A stretch of DNA of 64,000 nucleotides, taken from the NCBI GenBank assembly GCA_036362985.1, contig JAYGXS010000009.1, positions 23,721,446 to 23,785,445 of the forward strand, read 5' to 3'. This document shows positions 33,533 to 43,570 of the stretch, in pieces. Position numbers and translations under genes: made by a program. Positions within the stretch are counted from its first letter, which is position 1, and each line of letters opens with the position of its first letter. Under the pieces are notes generated by a model. It made no database searches. It was not told where the DNA came from and saw only the letters and a list, made by a program, of their open reading frames with translations. The DNA comes from Ligula intestinalis. Taxonomy: Eukaryota > Platyhelminthes > Cestoda > Diphyllobothriidea > Diphyllobothriidae.

Positions 33533-34065
33533 TTTCTTCTTCTTCTTTTGCTTCTGCTTCTTCTCCCCCTTCTTCTTTTTCTTCTTCTTCTTATTGTTCT
33601 TCTTCTTCTTCTACCTTTTCGGGAGATGATGAACGTGACATGATGTCTGGATCTCGAATCCTCACGCATATTAGAAAGGTTTATAAATTACCGGATAATT
33701 ATGAACCCTACCAGCCGTTACAACTGAACTGAAGGTTTCCAAACTGCATTCAATGTACATCCTGCCTAAGGAAAACCACGCATTTTTCTAGGCTATGAGC
33801 AGGAGGTCGCATAGTCTTCATACATTTTCGTAGAAGATGTGGATCCTAATGTATACAATATAGCGAACATTCATAAAATTGAGGGACACGGCGTATTATG
33901 AATGAACACTTCACAGCCTAAAATAATATCACAATTGGACATTTTATCAAACCAAAATATACCCTCGAAGTTTAAATTTGAACAAGGTGTAATTTGCTAC
34001 CAAACGAGTACAAAAAGTAATTTGTACAATTTTCCACAAATGCTTACTTGTATTTATAAGGGCAG
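32951..34065. mobile_element. Foldback element copy 2, interrupted by a microsatellite-bearing insert
   Basis: The left arm (32951-33034) and right arm (33985-34065) match the arms of the element at 12601-13130. The interior parts 33660-33900 match 12725-12950 (ATGTACATCC, GTGGATCCTAATGTATACA). About 580 bp from 33086 to 33675, containing the TTC/TTA tract, has no counterpart in copy 1. Confidence 0.6.
33270..33615 (+). repeat. Compound TTC/TTA microsatellite, about 345 bp
   Basis: A nearly pure pyrimidine TTC/TTTTC-type tract with an inner (TTA)n block at about 33417-33457. The overlapping long open frames (poly-Leu on +, poly-Arg/Lys on -) are products of the repeat, not genes. Confidence 0.95.
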
Positions 34066-34084
34066 TTAAAATTAATGAGAAAAT

Positions 34085-34240
34085 TTCACACGTCATCACG
34101 CCCGAATCCAGCGCGCGTGATAAAAGTTCAGCAGGTCAGAGCCCGCATGCTGAACAACAAACTATCAATACGCAAGAAGGCAATTAGCCTTTATTGTCGT
34201 TGTATGGTTGCAGTAATGACTGCGCTATCCTCAAAGCCCA
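34085..34240 (+). repeat. PLE terminal repeat (upstream copy)
   Basis: AAAGTTCAGCAGGTCAGAGCCCG, then AAGAAGGCAATTAGCCTTTATTG and TATGGTTGCAGTAATGACTG, matches 38600-38700. It lies directly before a PLE coding region. Confidence 0.6.
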
Positions 34241-34244
34241 GGGG

Positions 34245-35090
34245 TACGCATATCCCTAGACTATATGGAGTTCCCAAAACACAAGAGGGACATACCACTG
34301 CGACCAATGGCTTGTAACTGATAACTGAGCAGCATAACAAGTTATCCTTCCTAGACGTCCTCGTGTTAATAGAAGATGATGGTTCAAAAATGCGCTCGGT
34401 TTTCCAAAAAAAATACATGCAAAGGGCAGTATCTACATTTCACGAGTTTTTTGCCAATTCAGTGGAAGCGAAACCTAGTACAGATTCTTTTTCAACGAGC
34501 AAGGAAAATTTGCTCTAATGAGACCCTACCTGCAGAGCTTTCTTATATCAAAACAGCCCTACTTCATTGCGGCTATCCTGTACGCTTTATTCAGAAGTAC
34601 AGCAATCCTCTTGGGCCAAAATTGATGGAACATTCAGTTCCAAAAAAGTTCGTCATTATATCCTTACCCCTTAAGGGTGATTATATTTCAAATACAATCA
34701 AGCGACGCTCGCGCTGTATTATAGAAAGGACCTACAACGCTGCAAAGCTCGTCTTCGTAATTCCGACTACAAGAATTCCAGTAAAACGGGCAAAGCATCC
34801 CTTGCCATTGCACGCCACCTCAAATAGTGTAGACGAATTCACATGTACTTGTGGATGCAAGTACATTGGGCGCACGCAGCGGCAACTGGCGGTCAAAGCC
34901 GCTGAACACTTGCCCAGCTGGCTTTTCAAGCAAAAAGACAGGGTACCACGATCCTCTATCACTAAACATTTGCTTGACAGCGGTCACTCCGTTGACGTCA
35001 AAACAAAATTTCGAGTACTTGCTCGGGCCCGAACAATTCGCATCTTACGTTACTTAGAAGCTGCATACATACGACGAGAGTAACCTATGT
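34245..35090 (+). mobile_element. Penelope-like element, 3' half
   Basis: Two frames: 34320-34440 (LSFLDVLVLIEDDGS, the block after the RT palm) and, after a shift, 34440-35083 (KRNLVQILFQRARKICSNE, LLHCGYPVRFIQKY, then the GIY-YIG-like CTCGCKYIGRTQRQL and SITKHLLDSGHSVD, ending ILRYLEAAYIRRE). The catalytic RT motifs are deleted: the sequence goes from a scrap of GVPKTQEG (34270) straight to SFLDVL. It is non-functional. Confidence 0.8.
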
Positions 35091-35399
35091 AAGCAGCTTG
35101 GCCACGTGGTTAACCTCCAATTATCCTGGTAATTGGTTACTTTATTTTAATCCCCAAGTGATTTTAGTTTACTTTCCCTCAATCCCCCATCCCCTTCCTT
35201 CCCATACGTTGACTAGTGCAGTGTCGTTTACCTGATCATTATTCAAACCGAACTATGATCCTTGCTGTTATGTCATCCATTCTGCGAAATTTCAAACGGC
35301 TGCATATCCTCGTCGTTATCAAACTTATGCAGCGGCAAGACGCAGCTGAAGAGCTGTCACGAAATTTATTGACGCCAATAAAATCTGCCGTATAAGCGT

Positions 35400-35600
35400 G
35401 TTTTAAATTTGTACCGGGGAACAAATGCGTCAGTAATGACTGTATCCTATAAATAATGCAAACTCCTGTCTAAACACTGCCCGTATCTGCTACTGCTCCC
35501 TGACTATGTATCTGATGAGGAATCAGCGACAAATCTCGAAACGTCAGGCGAATAAAAGTAGTGCCCCAGCGATCGAGTTGTCTTCTTCTTCTTCTTCTTC
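35400..35600 (+). promoter_or_regulatory. PLE terminal repeat with TATA box and hammerhead-like motif
   Basis: CCTATAAATAATGCAAACTC (35447) is a TATA-like promoter. About 45 bp later comes CTGATGA (35512), a spacer with weak stem pairing, and GAAACGTCAGGCG (35538), then AATAAA and a TTC run. Penelope-like elements are known to carry hammerhead ribozymes in terminal repeats. Stem II is partly eroded here. Confidence 0.55.
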
Positions 35601-35732
35601 TTCTTCTCAAGTTGCTGTTTATTTACAATGTATGCTTTTATATCCATGTCTTGTTACTGATCACTTGCTCTTAGCATCGAGTTCCTGTCACCCCCCACCC
35701 ACACACATACACACTTTTATTTGAGAATTCGT

Positions 35733-35790
35733 AGCAGTAATAGTAGTAGTAGTAGTAGTAGTAGTAGTAGCAGTAGTAGTAGCAGTAGTC
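35733..35790. repeat. TAG trinucleotide microsatellite
   Basis: Runs of GTA/TAG with occasional CAG interruption; intronic. Confidence 0.95.
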
Positions 35791-36639
35791 TCGGCGACTG
35801 AACTTGTTGTAGCGGTAATATCTGACGCGTGTCCCCGTCTTGGGGAAGGGACTTTCGGTGTCCTCAGCGTCCGTGTGCAACTAACTGTCTGAGAGGTGAC
35901 GGTGGCTTACAAATGATTGTTAAGTCCGTTCGCTTGTGGCATAATTGGCCGCATTGGGATAAGGTCACGCGACCAGTTGGCCCTTGAGGGGCTGCGACCA
36001 TTTGGGCACGCGCTTTGACAAGCGTGCGGGTGTCCGGTCCAGCCTTTAAGGTCATCGCGTGAAAGCGGTCGGACCAAAAAAAACAAAGATAGTTCGGCCG
36101 GCTCGACGCCCCAGGAAAACATCCAACGTCGTTAGTATTTGGTCAGGCTAAACTCCTAAAAGAACTAATCCAGATTTATCGTTTTTTTGCTTCAGGCACA
36201 ATTTGTACGAAGTCCCCAACTACTGATGAGTGAGATCTGGATATTCCATCGCACGCAACGGTGACCTTTCCACAGTTCGTGTTTTCACCTCGCACATCCA
36301 AACACCCGACCACAGCCCCACTTCGTTGTATTCTACCGCAGCCTGCGCAAACAGAAGTCTACAATGTTTTCTACTTCTCTTTGAGCAAGTCAGAGTCAGA
36401 ATTAGGATTTATAGGTGCAAACTGCAAGTTTATTGCTGCCATTCAAAACTTCACAGCATGTGCAGGCAGTCTCCCATGCGTAAAACAGCTCGGTTGCACG
36501 AGATTGACTATAGCAACTCTGCTCATCCCTCGTTGAGCACCGATTGCTAACGAAACTCACTCGTCCAGCTCGGCCCAGAAGGCCGTTCTAGAGCCCCGTT
36601 AGCAGCAGCCGCACAGTGCGGCTAGCAGTTTAGGCAGAT

Positions 36640-37125
36640 ATAGGCATTGCCGGGAAAGAAAAGAGAGACTGGGACGGCCATTTTCGGCCCATTAGCCATC
36701 GTCAGCCAGCCATAGCCAGCAAACCTTAAGTGTTGCCGTCAACCGGGGTTAGAACCCACGATCTTTCGATCAGAAGCCCAAAGCTCTAACCCCCGAGCCA
36801 TGGGCTCGTTGTCATGCCAGTTTAGAGCGAGAGATGGTAACATTCGTTGAACAACCTTCACCGATTGCTAACAAAACTCACTCGCTCTGGGACTCACTCT
36901 CAAGCCCTGTCAGCAGCGGCCGCACAGCGCGGTTAGTAGTAATGTCAGACAAGAAAAGGCGGCAAGACAACGAGCCTGTGTGTGGCTCAATGGTTAGAGC
37001 GCTGGACTTCTGATCAGCAGGTTGTGGGTTCGAGCGTCGGGTGGTGGTGTAGGACTGGCTGATGATGATGACGCGGGCTAATGAACCAGAAATGACCATT
37101 CCAGTCTTTGCCGGCTAGGCTACCG
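36640..37125. mobile_element. Pair of tRNA-like SINEs in inverted orientation (pair 2)
   Basis: The minus copy is about 36640-36830 and the plus copy about 36975-37125. The plus copy has a clean A box TGGCTCAATGG (36983-36993) and B box GGTTCGAGC (37027-37035). Its centre GCTGGACTTCTGATCAGC resembles an anticodon arm with TCT in the anticodon position, so an arginine-type tRNA ancestor is plausible. Both copies share the tail AACCAGAAATGACCATTCCAGTC. The spacer between them resembles that of pair 1. Confidence 0.65.
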
Positions 37126-37296
37126 GCCCAGCTGAAGTTATCTGTTTTTCGAATTGAAAACACTTGCGAATTTCGGCTGACATTTCAGGAGACAGCACGC
37201 TTACATTGTACAACTTTATGCAGGCAAGCTCCTGCTACACTGCTAGTGCCAAAAGATATCGAAAATAAATGAAAAAAAACAAGACGAAGTAAATAC

Positions 37297-37441
37297 CGCA
37301 GCGAGGAGATGCGGGCGACTCGGTAGAAGTGGGCGTAGGCGCAGGCTCCGCGAGAGATGAATAGCTGTGCTGACCACTACTGTCCTTGCTCTTCAGGTAG
37401 TGTGGATTAGATTCCTGCATTTGAAGGCGTTCTTTGCGAAG
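37297..37441 (-). CDS. AP3D1: AP-3 delta exon E7 (hinge)
   Basis: The acceptor is GGGTCCACCAG and the donor is CTGCG|GTATTT. It starts in phase 0 and ends in phase 1. It encodes LRKERLQMQESNPHYLKSKD, matching the animal ARRREARKQEQ..NPFYIKSS block, then a Pro/Thr/Ser-rich stretch (EPAPTPTSTESPASP). E6 ends in SEADLER, so the conserved SEADEEEL...RKQEQ helix is split exactly at this intron. Confidence 0.88.
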
Positions 37442-37789
37442 CTGGTGGACCCACGGAAGGACAGAAAACAGCGCTTATTAAGACAATGGTCATGAAACAT
37501 AAGGAAAGCTATAAGATAAGAAGCGGGCGGGTTTTTGGAAGGGGACGGGGGTTTTGGATTGAGGGAGAATTACGCACTTTATTGAACGATAGTTTACAGC
37601 TGACAACATTATCTGTACTAGTCCATGCCAATGTGGTACAATGCTGATTTTGATGAGGACGGTGGCTGACTGGGAGTCATCCTTTATGCCACTCCAGACT
37701 CATGGGAGATTCTGGTCAGGGGTGGCGGCAGGCTCCGGTCGCGCCAGCCACCTGCGCCCGCTCTCCCACCTCCAGTCGTTCAAACGCGA

Positions 37790-38590
37790 TGCAGCCTCTT
37801 CGTAAAACTCACCTCGGGTTGGAGGGCCCTTATGCTTTTGATATGCCATGCACAGACACACTCTCAGCTTTTAAGACACAAAAACCCAAAAGTCAGGTCA
37901 ATAGACCTTATTGGACATGTCAATTGGATAAATTTCGGTCTGTGGATGACACCTTCGTCGTCATCGAACGGGATCAGGTGCTCACGTTCAAAGAACGTCT
38001 TAACAGCGTCTTCCCGGACATCCAATTTACGATGGAGGAAGGAGAGAACAACCAGCTGGCTATTCTTGATGTCCTCGTCTGTCGAAAAGATTGTGGTGGT
38101 CTAAAGACTAAAGTATTCAGGAAAGTGACAAACACGATGCAAGTACTGAATTACAACAGCAAACACCCAATCAGCCACTAACGCAGTTGCCTAAAAACAC
38201 TCTATCGGCGTGTTGAGATGCACTGTAGCGAAGAAGAAGACAAAGTTGCCGAGGTAGAATACCTCCGACGGGTGTTCAGAGAAAATGGCTACCCGCGCAA
38301 CTTCGTCAACCGGTGCTTGCGCAAACGAGCTGGCCAACAAAAGCGCACCGACCCCAATATTTGGCGTTCGATCCCGTATGTCAAAAACGTATCAAAAGCA
38401 GTCGGCCGCCTTCTCGCACCACTTCGAGTTTGAGTCGCACACAGGCCGGAGGCAACCAATCCATATTCAATCCTGAGATTCAATTTGGCCAAAGCAAGCC
38501 GTCACTTGAGGAACGGGCAGGCCACCGCCTCATCGTACGCCAACACCGGGGAGCCAGACGGCCGAGCAATCATCATGCCCGAGCTCACCA
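37790..38590 (+). mobile_element. Penelope-like element 3' fragment (second PLE family)
   Basis: The frame from about 37830 contains the RT palm remnant SVDDTFVVIERDQV (the usual YVDD reads SVDD) and FTMEEGENNQLAILDVLVCRK. A stop at 38179 follows. The next frame (38218-38433) has EYLRRVFRENGYPRNFVNRCL and RSIPYVKNVSKAVGRLL, ending in an AHRPEAT-like block by frameshift. The GIY-YIG region is mostly missing. It is followed directly by a PLE terminal repeat. Confidence 0.75.
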
Positions 38591-38593
38591 CCC

Positions 38594-38875
38594 GTGACGA
38601 AAGTTCAACAGGTCAGAGCCCGTGTGCCGTCCAACAAGCAGTCCACGCACAAGAAGGCAATTAACGTTAATTGTTGCTGTATGCTTGCAGTTATGACTGT
38701 GTCCTATAAATACTGCAAACTTCTGTACATGCTTAACCTTTCTGCTACTCATGTCTCTGATGAAGAATTCGCGACGGATCTCGAAACGTCAGACGAATAA
38801 ACATATTGTCCCAGCGATCGACTTTTATTCTTCTCAATTGCTTCCTGGGACACGGATATTCGCTTGTATTGGAAA
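38594..38875 (+). promoter_or_regulatory. PLE terminal repeat with TATA box and hammerhead-like motif
   Basis: GTCCTATAAATACTGCAAAC (38701) is TATA-like. At 38753 GTCT pairs with AGAC after the cleavage-type GTC (stem I, 4 bp). CTGATGA lies at 38757-38763 and GAAACGTC at 38783-38790. The ACGT between GAAA and C can only form the very short stem III seen in minimal hammerheads. AATAAACATATTGTCCCAGC and CGATCG follow. It precedes the next PLE coding region. Confidence 0.6.
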
Positions 38876-38889
38876 ATTATTTGGGCGCG

Positions 38890-40286
38890 ATGCGCTTAGA
38901 TCGGCCCGACGATGGGAAACATTTACCCTTCGTGAGGCTTCAACCTATTCGCAGATCCGGTTTCTGCACAGATGTCTTGACAATAACGTGTTTCCGAGGA
39001 GTGTGATACAAGCCGGCGCTGAGCACGGAGGCGGCGAGACGCGTTATGTTTCAAACTGGCAAGAGAATGGTCCGTCTGTTCATTCAAGATTGCCACGCGA
39101 GGCTACGCAAATATCGCCAGATAATTGAACATGAGAAGATGAAATGTTGTGAGATCATGGGTGAGGACAGCACAAAGCTGCTTCAGCAGAGAGTGCTTGA
39201 ACGAGCCCGCGACAAACAAGCAATTCATGAAACGGCACTGGAGAACAAATTCCGCAGACTGTACAATCCAACGTCATCCAGAAAAGACGTACTGGTACAC
39301 AACCTGTCGTCGACAGAACTGACGAAGGAGCAAATACAGGTTCTACAGCACGAAGCCTCATTCAATACGGCTGATGCTAAACCTGCTTACATGATTGCAG
39401 CTGTGGAATCAGTCATAAATCAGGCAGAAGCAACGGAGGAGACAAAGAACCTTATCAGACACCAGGTATCGTCCCTCCTGATGGCTCATCAACCGCGGGA
39501 ATTGCTCCCCAAGGTCGAACGCGTTGCAGTAAGAGCACTCAAGGCCGACCGGTACATTTTCATCGTGCCAGCTGACAAGGGACGTTCTACGGTCGTATTA
39601 GGTAGAACCGACTACCTTCAGAAGGCGGAAAACTTACTGGAGGATCGTCAGTTTTATTTTCCTTGTGAAACCAATCCCATCAAAAAGCTGACACGCGAAA
39701 TCAATTCGACCCCGTTGACTCTAGAGAACTCGGGTGCAATAACGCTGTCCGACCGACGCATGGCGAGGGTACAAGAAACGGCCTTGGCCCGTTTCTATGG
39801 CCACCCCAAAGTGCACAAGGAAGGCGCTCCTCTCCGACCCATCGTATCACTAAAAGGCACTCAAACGTACGGGCTAGCGAAGTGGCTGTTTCGGCGTCTC
39901 AAATTTCTGACCGCTGATTCGGAGACCACGGTCCGCTCGTCAACAGAGTTCTTGGAGAAACTTAAAGGGGTAAGTCTCTTTCCAAGTAATTTTCATGGTT
40001 TCCTTCGATGTCACGTCTCTTTTTACTTCTATCCCTCAGGATCTGGCAATCGAGAGGGTCGAACTACTCCTACGAAACAAATACGATGAGACGGAGAATC
40101 GCCTGGGACACGCGGAAATCTTACAGCGCCTGAAGTTCTGTCTCAGGACGCACTTCATGTTTGACGGAACGATCTACGAGAAGGTTAAGGGGACACCGAT
40201 AGGTTCACCGAGTTCGGAACTCATAGCCGAGGCGGTCCTGCAGCGGCCTGAGTTGCTGGTTTTCCAACACCACAGACCGATATATA
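38890..40286 (+). mobile_element. Penelope-like element 5' and RT part
   Basis: The 39046-40089 frame (347 codons) encodes the PLE N-terminal and RT fingers: LPREL-type blocks, PADKGRSTVVLGRTDYLQKA, RFYGHPKVHKEGAPLRPIVS. A frameshift near 39990 is followed by MVSFDVTSLFTSIPQDLAIE (RT motif A, 39995-40300 frame) and KGTPIGSPSSELIAEAVLQ. The sequence stops before the YVDD box and joins a terminal repeat at about 40287. It is the complement of the 37790-38590 fragment in content, though similar in family. Confidence 0.8.
39046..40089 (+). pseudogene. PLE N-terminal/RT-fingers ORF
   Basis: An uninterrupted frame of 347 codons. The basic N-terminus (HARLRKYRQIIEHEKMK) and long helical region lead into PADKGR and GHPKVHKEGAPLRPI, hallmarks of PLE RTs. 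The final 30 codons are out of frame with the correct continuation, which picks up at 39995 in another frame. RT catalytic motif A follows only after that shift. Confidence 0.75.
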
Positions 40287-40377
40287 GAAACGTCAGGTGA
40301 ATAAACATATTGTCCCAGCGATCGAGTCTTCTTCTTCTCAATTGCTTCCTGGGACACGGATGTTCGCTTGTATTAGT
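40287..40377 (+). repeat. PLE terminal-repeat tail
   Basis: GAAACGTCAGGTGAATAAAC, CCCAGCGATCGAGTC, TTCTTCTTCTC and CCTGGGACACGGATG match 38783-38865. The CTGATGA half of the hammerhead-like motif is missing because the PLE RT joins here. Confidence 0.65.
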
Positions 40378-41035
40378 TTAAACTACCTCGGAGTGGGGTT
40401 GCTGGCGAATGGACATATTAGATATGACATTGTCTCCCAAATTGACGCAGGACGACGTGTTTTCGCCAGCCTTCGGAAGTGCCTATGGATCCGACAGGAT
40501 ATTTCGATTTCTACAAAGATTCGCGTGCCTCGTGCATCTGTGCGGTCCGTTCTTCTATGCAGATGCGAATGTTGGGCTATGCGCGTGGAAGATGAACTGA
40601 AGCTGAAAGTCTTTGACCACTGCTGCTTGCGGACCATCCTTCGAGTGAGTGATGTACACCGACTTCGTATCAAGTGCGACAGTCCGCACTTGCTGCGACA
40701 AAATCACGAGGATATCCCAGGCTATTCAAGGAAGACGACTGAGGTGGTTTGGACACGTTCTTCGTCGTCAACCTCAGAAGCTCAGTGCTACTGCCCTCAA
40801 CTTAAAACTGCTACCTAATTAGAAACGTCGAAATGCCGATCATCTGAAAATCTGGCTCGCCTCACTCTGTCCGGACATGGAAGTGGCTCGTGGACCGTTG
40901 GTATTCGGTCCCCGGTACTGCAGAAGAGACTGGGTGGAGCTCTCCAGGTCCGCTGCCACCAATCGTCACGCATGGAGAGATATCCTCCGTGACATCATTG
41001 AGGCCAGCTAGATCAGGCATGACCACAGCCGTAAC
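40378..41035 (+). mobile_element. RTE-like 3' fragment
   Basis: Starts with NYLGVGLLANG (thumb region), continues in shifting frames with GSAYGSDRIFR, VPRASVRSVLLCRCECWAMR, VEDELKLKVFDHCCLRTILRV, and ends with SRSAATNRHAWRDI-type sequence and an AAGTACAAATATAC tail. It is the same 3' region as at 22570-24845 and 45419-46060. Confidence 0.8.
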
Positions 41036-41039
41036 AAGT

Positions 41040-41895
41040 ACAAATATACTTATTTAGACGGTAGTACTGTACAAGTACTTCAGAAGAAGATGAGATCATT
41101 GGAACAATAGTTTTATTGTCCTGACGTTTCGGATTCCACCGGGAATCCTTAATTAGAGGTAATAGTAGGATAGTCTGAGTCATGGGCAGATAGGGGTGAA
41201 ACATGCACAGATTGCACGGTATTTATAGTTCGAAGCGGTCATCCACGTGCGTGCTATAGTTATCAGTTCCTGTAGCCACAGTTTGAGGTCTTAATTGTTG
41301 CGGTGATGGCTCATAAATTGTCACCATCTCCTTGTCCGCGTCGGATGCCAGCCTGATAATTGCGCTACAATTTTGCTTGTTGTCGTCAGAAATGTTGCTG
41401 GGCCCGGCCCTTCCCACGTGACTGATGCTCTTGCTTAGACAATGCCTCGGTACGCCGTATGCGAATGCCAAATCGTTGCGCTTGTTGATGGACTGCGGGC
41501 CTGAGAACCATGACTCGAGAAGCTCGCGGCTCATGCGATTTTTACGTCTTGCGAGGATTTGGCCTTGTCATACTCGAAAATATGGCCATGTGCCGTTGAG
41601 TGAGCTACAACTTGGGAGTTGGCGTCTTTCTTCCTCACCGCCGCTGCATGCTCGGCCATTCGAGTCCGGAGTAATCTCCCGGTTTCTCCGACATAGTTGC
41701 TTTGTCTCAATTGCACCAGATCCGGTAAACGACTCCAGCCGTTTCCTGCCGTCGCAGTGGGTCTTTCGGCCCCATGACCCGGTGTCTGATGGTTACTTCT
41801 GGCCTGTGCGCAAATCCAACTCCAAGAGGGGTGAGCAGACGGCTGAGCGCTTCCGATACATTCTTCACCTACGGAAGAGGTCACCAAATTGTTGG
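41040..41895 (-). mobile_element. Penelope-like element 3' end with GIY-YIG region and terminal repeat
   Basis: On the minus strand: QSNYVGETGRLLRTRMAEHAAAVRKKD (GIY-YIG helix region; core YVGETGR, R, EH), AHGHIFEYDKAK, then RELLESWFSGPQSINKRNDL. After the stop a terminal repeat at 41095-41160 contains GGATTCCCGGTGGAATCC and GAAACGTC (hammerhead-like, core decayed to CTAATTA). The N-terminal part is missing. Confidence 0.8.
41123..41156 (-). ncRNA. Hammerhead-like motif in PLE terminal repeat
   Basis: A perfect 7-bp stem II (GGATTCC/GGAATCC) directly precedes GAAACGTC. The upstream core reads CTAATTA rather than CTGATGA, so it is probably inactive. The bases before the core (CCT) pair with AGG after GTC (stem I). 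Confidence 0.45.
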
Positions 41896-42109
41896 GTCAC
41901 TTGGACGTAGTTTCTTCTCTCGTCTGTGTATGCATTTGTTGACAAAAATGCGCGGGAAACCATTCGCTTTCACTACCCGTAGCGTACCGTGCTACTGGGA
42001 AGGAAGGTATATGTGTGCGCGCACCCGGGGGGGGTGAGTACAGCCAGAATCGACAGGAAGGAGTGAGTGTGTGTGTGTGTGTGGGGGCTGCACAGAAGCG
42101 GCAACTCAC

Positions 42110-42226
42110 CCTTTCGAGATCGGCCTCCGACAGCTCAACTTTCGGCTTGCTTTCGGGCTCAATCAGTCCACCAAATATGGCATTTCCAGTGTTCCTTGAG
42201 GGTTCCCCTTTCGTGCGTGTTTTGGA
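42110..42226 (-). CDS. AP3D1: AP-3 delta exon E6 (hinge)
   Basis: The acceptor is TTTCATTACTAG and the donor is GAAAGG|GTGAGT. The 39 codons are phase 0 at both ends. It encodes IFGGLIEPESKPKVELSEAD, then LER, matching the start of the conserved hinge helix (animal PSEADEEELARRRE) that continues in E7. Confidence 0.85.
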
Positions 42227-42421
42227 CTAGTAATGAAAGCAAAATGAGCGGTACAAGCGAGAAGTCAATGATGGAAAAAAAACTAAGTGAAAAATATATA
42301 CGAGGAAAAAATTCGCGAGGTAATAAATATAAATCTGGTTTCCACTTTCCATAAAGTAAGTAGAAAAGGGTAAAGTAAATGTTTGGTTCGACAAAGAAGA
42401 CTATTCAGTAAAAGAGGATGC

Positions 42422-42431
42422 NNNNNNNNNN
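42422..42431. other. Assembly gap (10 N)
   Basis: Ten undetermined bases. Flanking sequence on the left (GTAAAGTAAATGTTTGGTTCG at about 42370) is repeated at about 43160, so the join may be repeat-mediated. Confidence 1.
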
Positions 42432-42469
42432 CTTGCATACTCTCCACTACTGGCAAAGAAGACTATGTA

Positions 42470-42640
42470 TGCATGTTCGACCATCGATTTTGATTAGGTG
42501 CACCAACTGCACCAACAGGTTGGTACAGAAGGGGATAGTCTCAGGGGTTAGCTTTAAAGTGATAGTAGGACGTAGTTAGCACCTTCACATTCTTCACCTT
42601 CCCCTGGAGTCTCGAAGACTAAACGGGGTCCCGCGTAGAG
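42470..42640 (+). repeat. Dispersed repeat R4, copy 1
   Basis: GACCATCGATTTTGATTAGG, CACCAACTGCACCAACAGG, TTGGTACAGAAGG and CACCTTCCCCTGGAGTC recur in inverted orientation at 55575-55745. Confidence 0.6.
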
Positions 42641-42884
42641 CCTCAAAGACATCAAAAGCTGGTAATTCGTACACAGAGGGTCGCAGAACTCATAGGATGC
42701 CATCGCAATGCCACTCTTTAACTAGCGCAGGAGAGAGCAACTATCCTCGACGACGCATGAGCCCTCAATGGTCACGAACCACTTTCATGTCCTGACAAAC
42801 TGATTCGAGCCAGAGTTAGAGTTGAGCGCCTCTTCGACCTTTCCAATTAGGTAACAGTTTTAAGTTGTGGGCAGTAACACTGAG

Positions 42885-43142
42885 CTACTGAGGTTGACGA
42901 CGAAGAACGTATCCAAACCACCTCAGTCGTCTTCCTTGAATGGCCTGGGATATCTTTGTGATTTTGTCGGAGCGAGTGCGGACTGTCTCACTTGAGACTA
43001 AGTCGGTGTACTTCACTCGAAGGATAGTCCTGAAGCAGCAGTGGTCAAAGACTTCCAGCTTCCATTCATCTTCCACGCGCATAGCCCAACTTTCGCAGCC
43101 GTATAGGAGAACAAAGTGAAAAAATAGGAGGAATTTCCACAA
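42885..43142 (-). mobile_element. RTE-like 3' scrap
   Basis: The minus frame encodes VLLYGCESWAMRVEDEWKLE, VFDHCCFRTILRVKYTDLVS, and ISQAIQGRRLRWFGYVLRRQPQ, the same block as in the other RTE copies. No RT motifs remain. Confidence 0.8.
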
Positions 43143-43239
43143 AATAACTAGAAGTAGGGTTCAGTAAATGTTTGGTTCGACAAGGAAGACTATACGACTT
43201 TAACCAAGATCACAATCGATAGGTAGGCATGCAATACCC

Positions 43240-43570
43240 TAACGGCGATAGGACGGGGAAGGGTGGTAATGTTTTGGCAAGTTATATAAGCTCACTGCCA
43301 TCATTCAGGCGCGCTACGTTTTTTTAGCACTAAAGTAAACCGCCTTACAAGCCTACCTAACCCCACCACCTACCCCCTCCAACTCAATCCACTGTGCTTA
43401 CTGGGGTTAGCATTCGTCGTCCGGTTAGCAGAGTCGTACTCATCAGTGTCCCACGAGGTTTGTTTACGCCAATGTCTTTAAGATTCCTTCAGGCTATGCT
43501 CAGAGCATATGCTTCTGGTGGCGGAAAGCTGCCCGCGATCACGGTCAGTCGACTGGACACAAAGTAGGAA
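43240..43570 (+). repeat. Dispersed repeat R5, copy 1
   Basis: GGGTGGTAATGTTTTGGC, TTTTTTTAGCACTAAAGTAAACCG, CAACTCAATCCACTGTGCTTAC and GGTCAGTCGACTGGACAC. Copy 2 is at 44090-44300 with its distal end at 44990-45065, separated by unrelated sequence. Confidence 0.6.

Noticed and set aside
33238..33669. Long open frames (143 aa Arg/Lys-rich on minus, 126 aa Leu-rich on plus)
   Set aside because: They are direct translations of the TTC/TTA tract and cannot be supported as genes.
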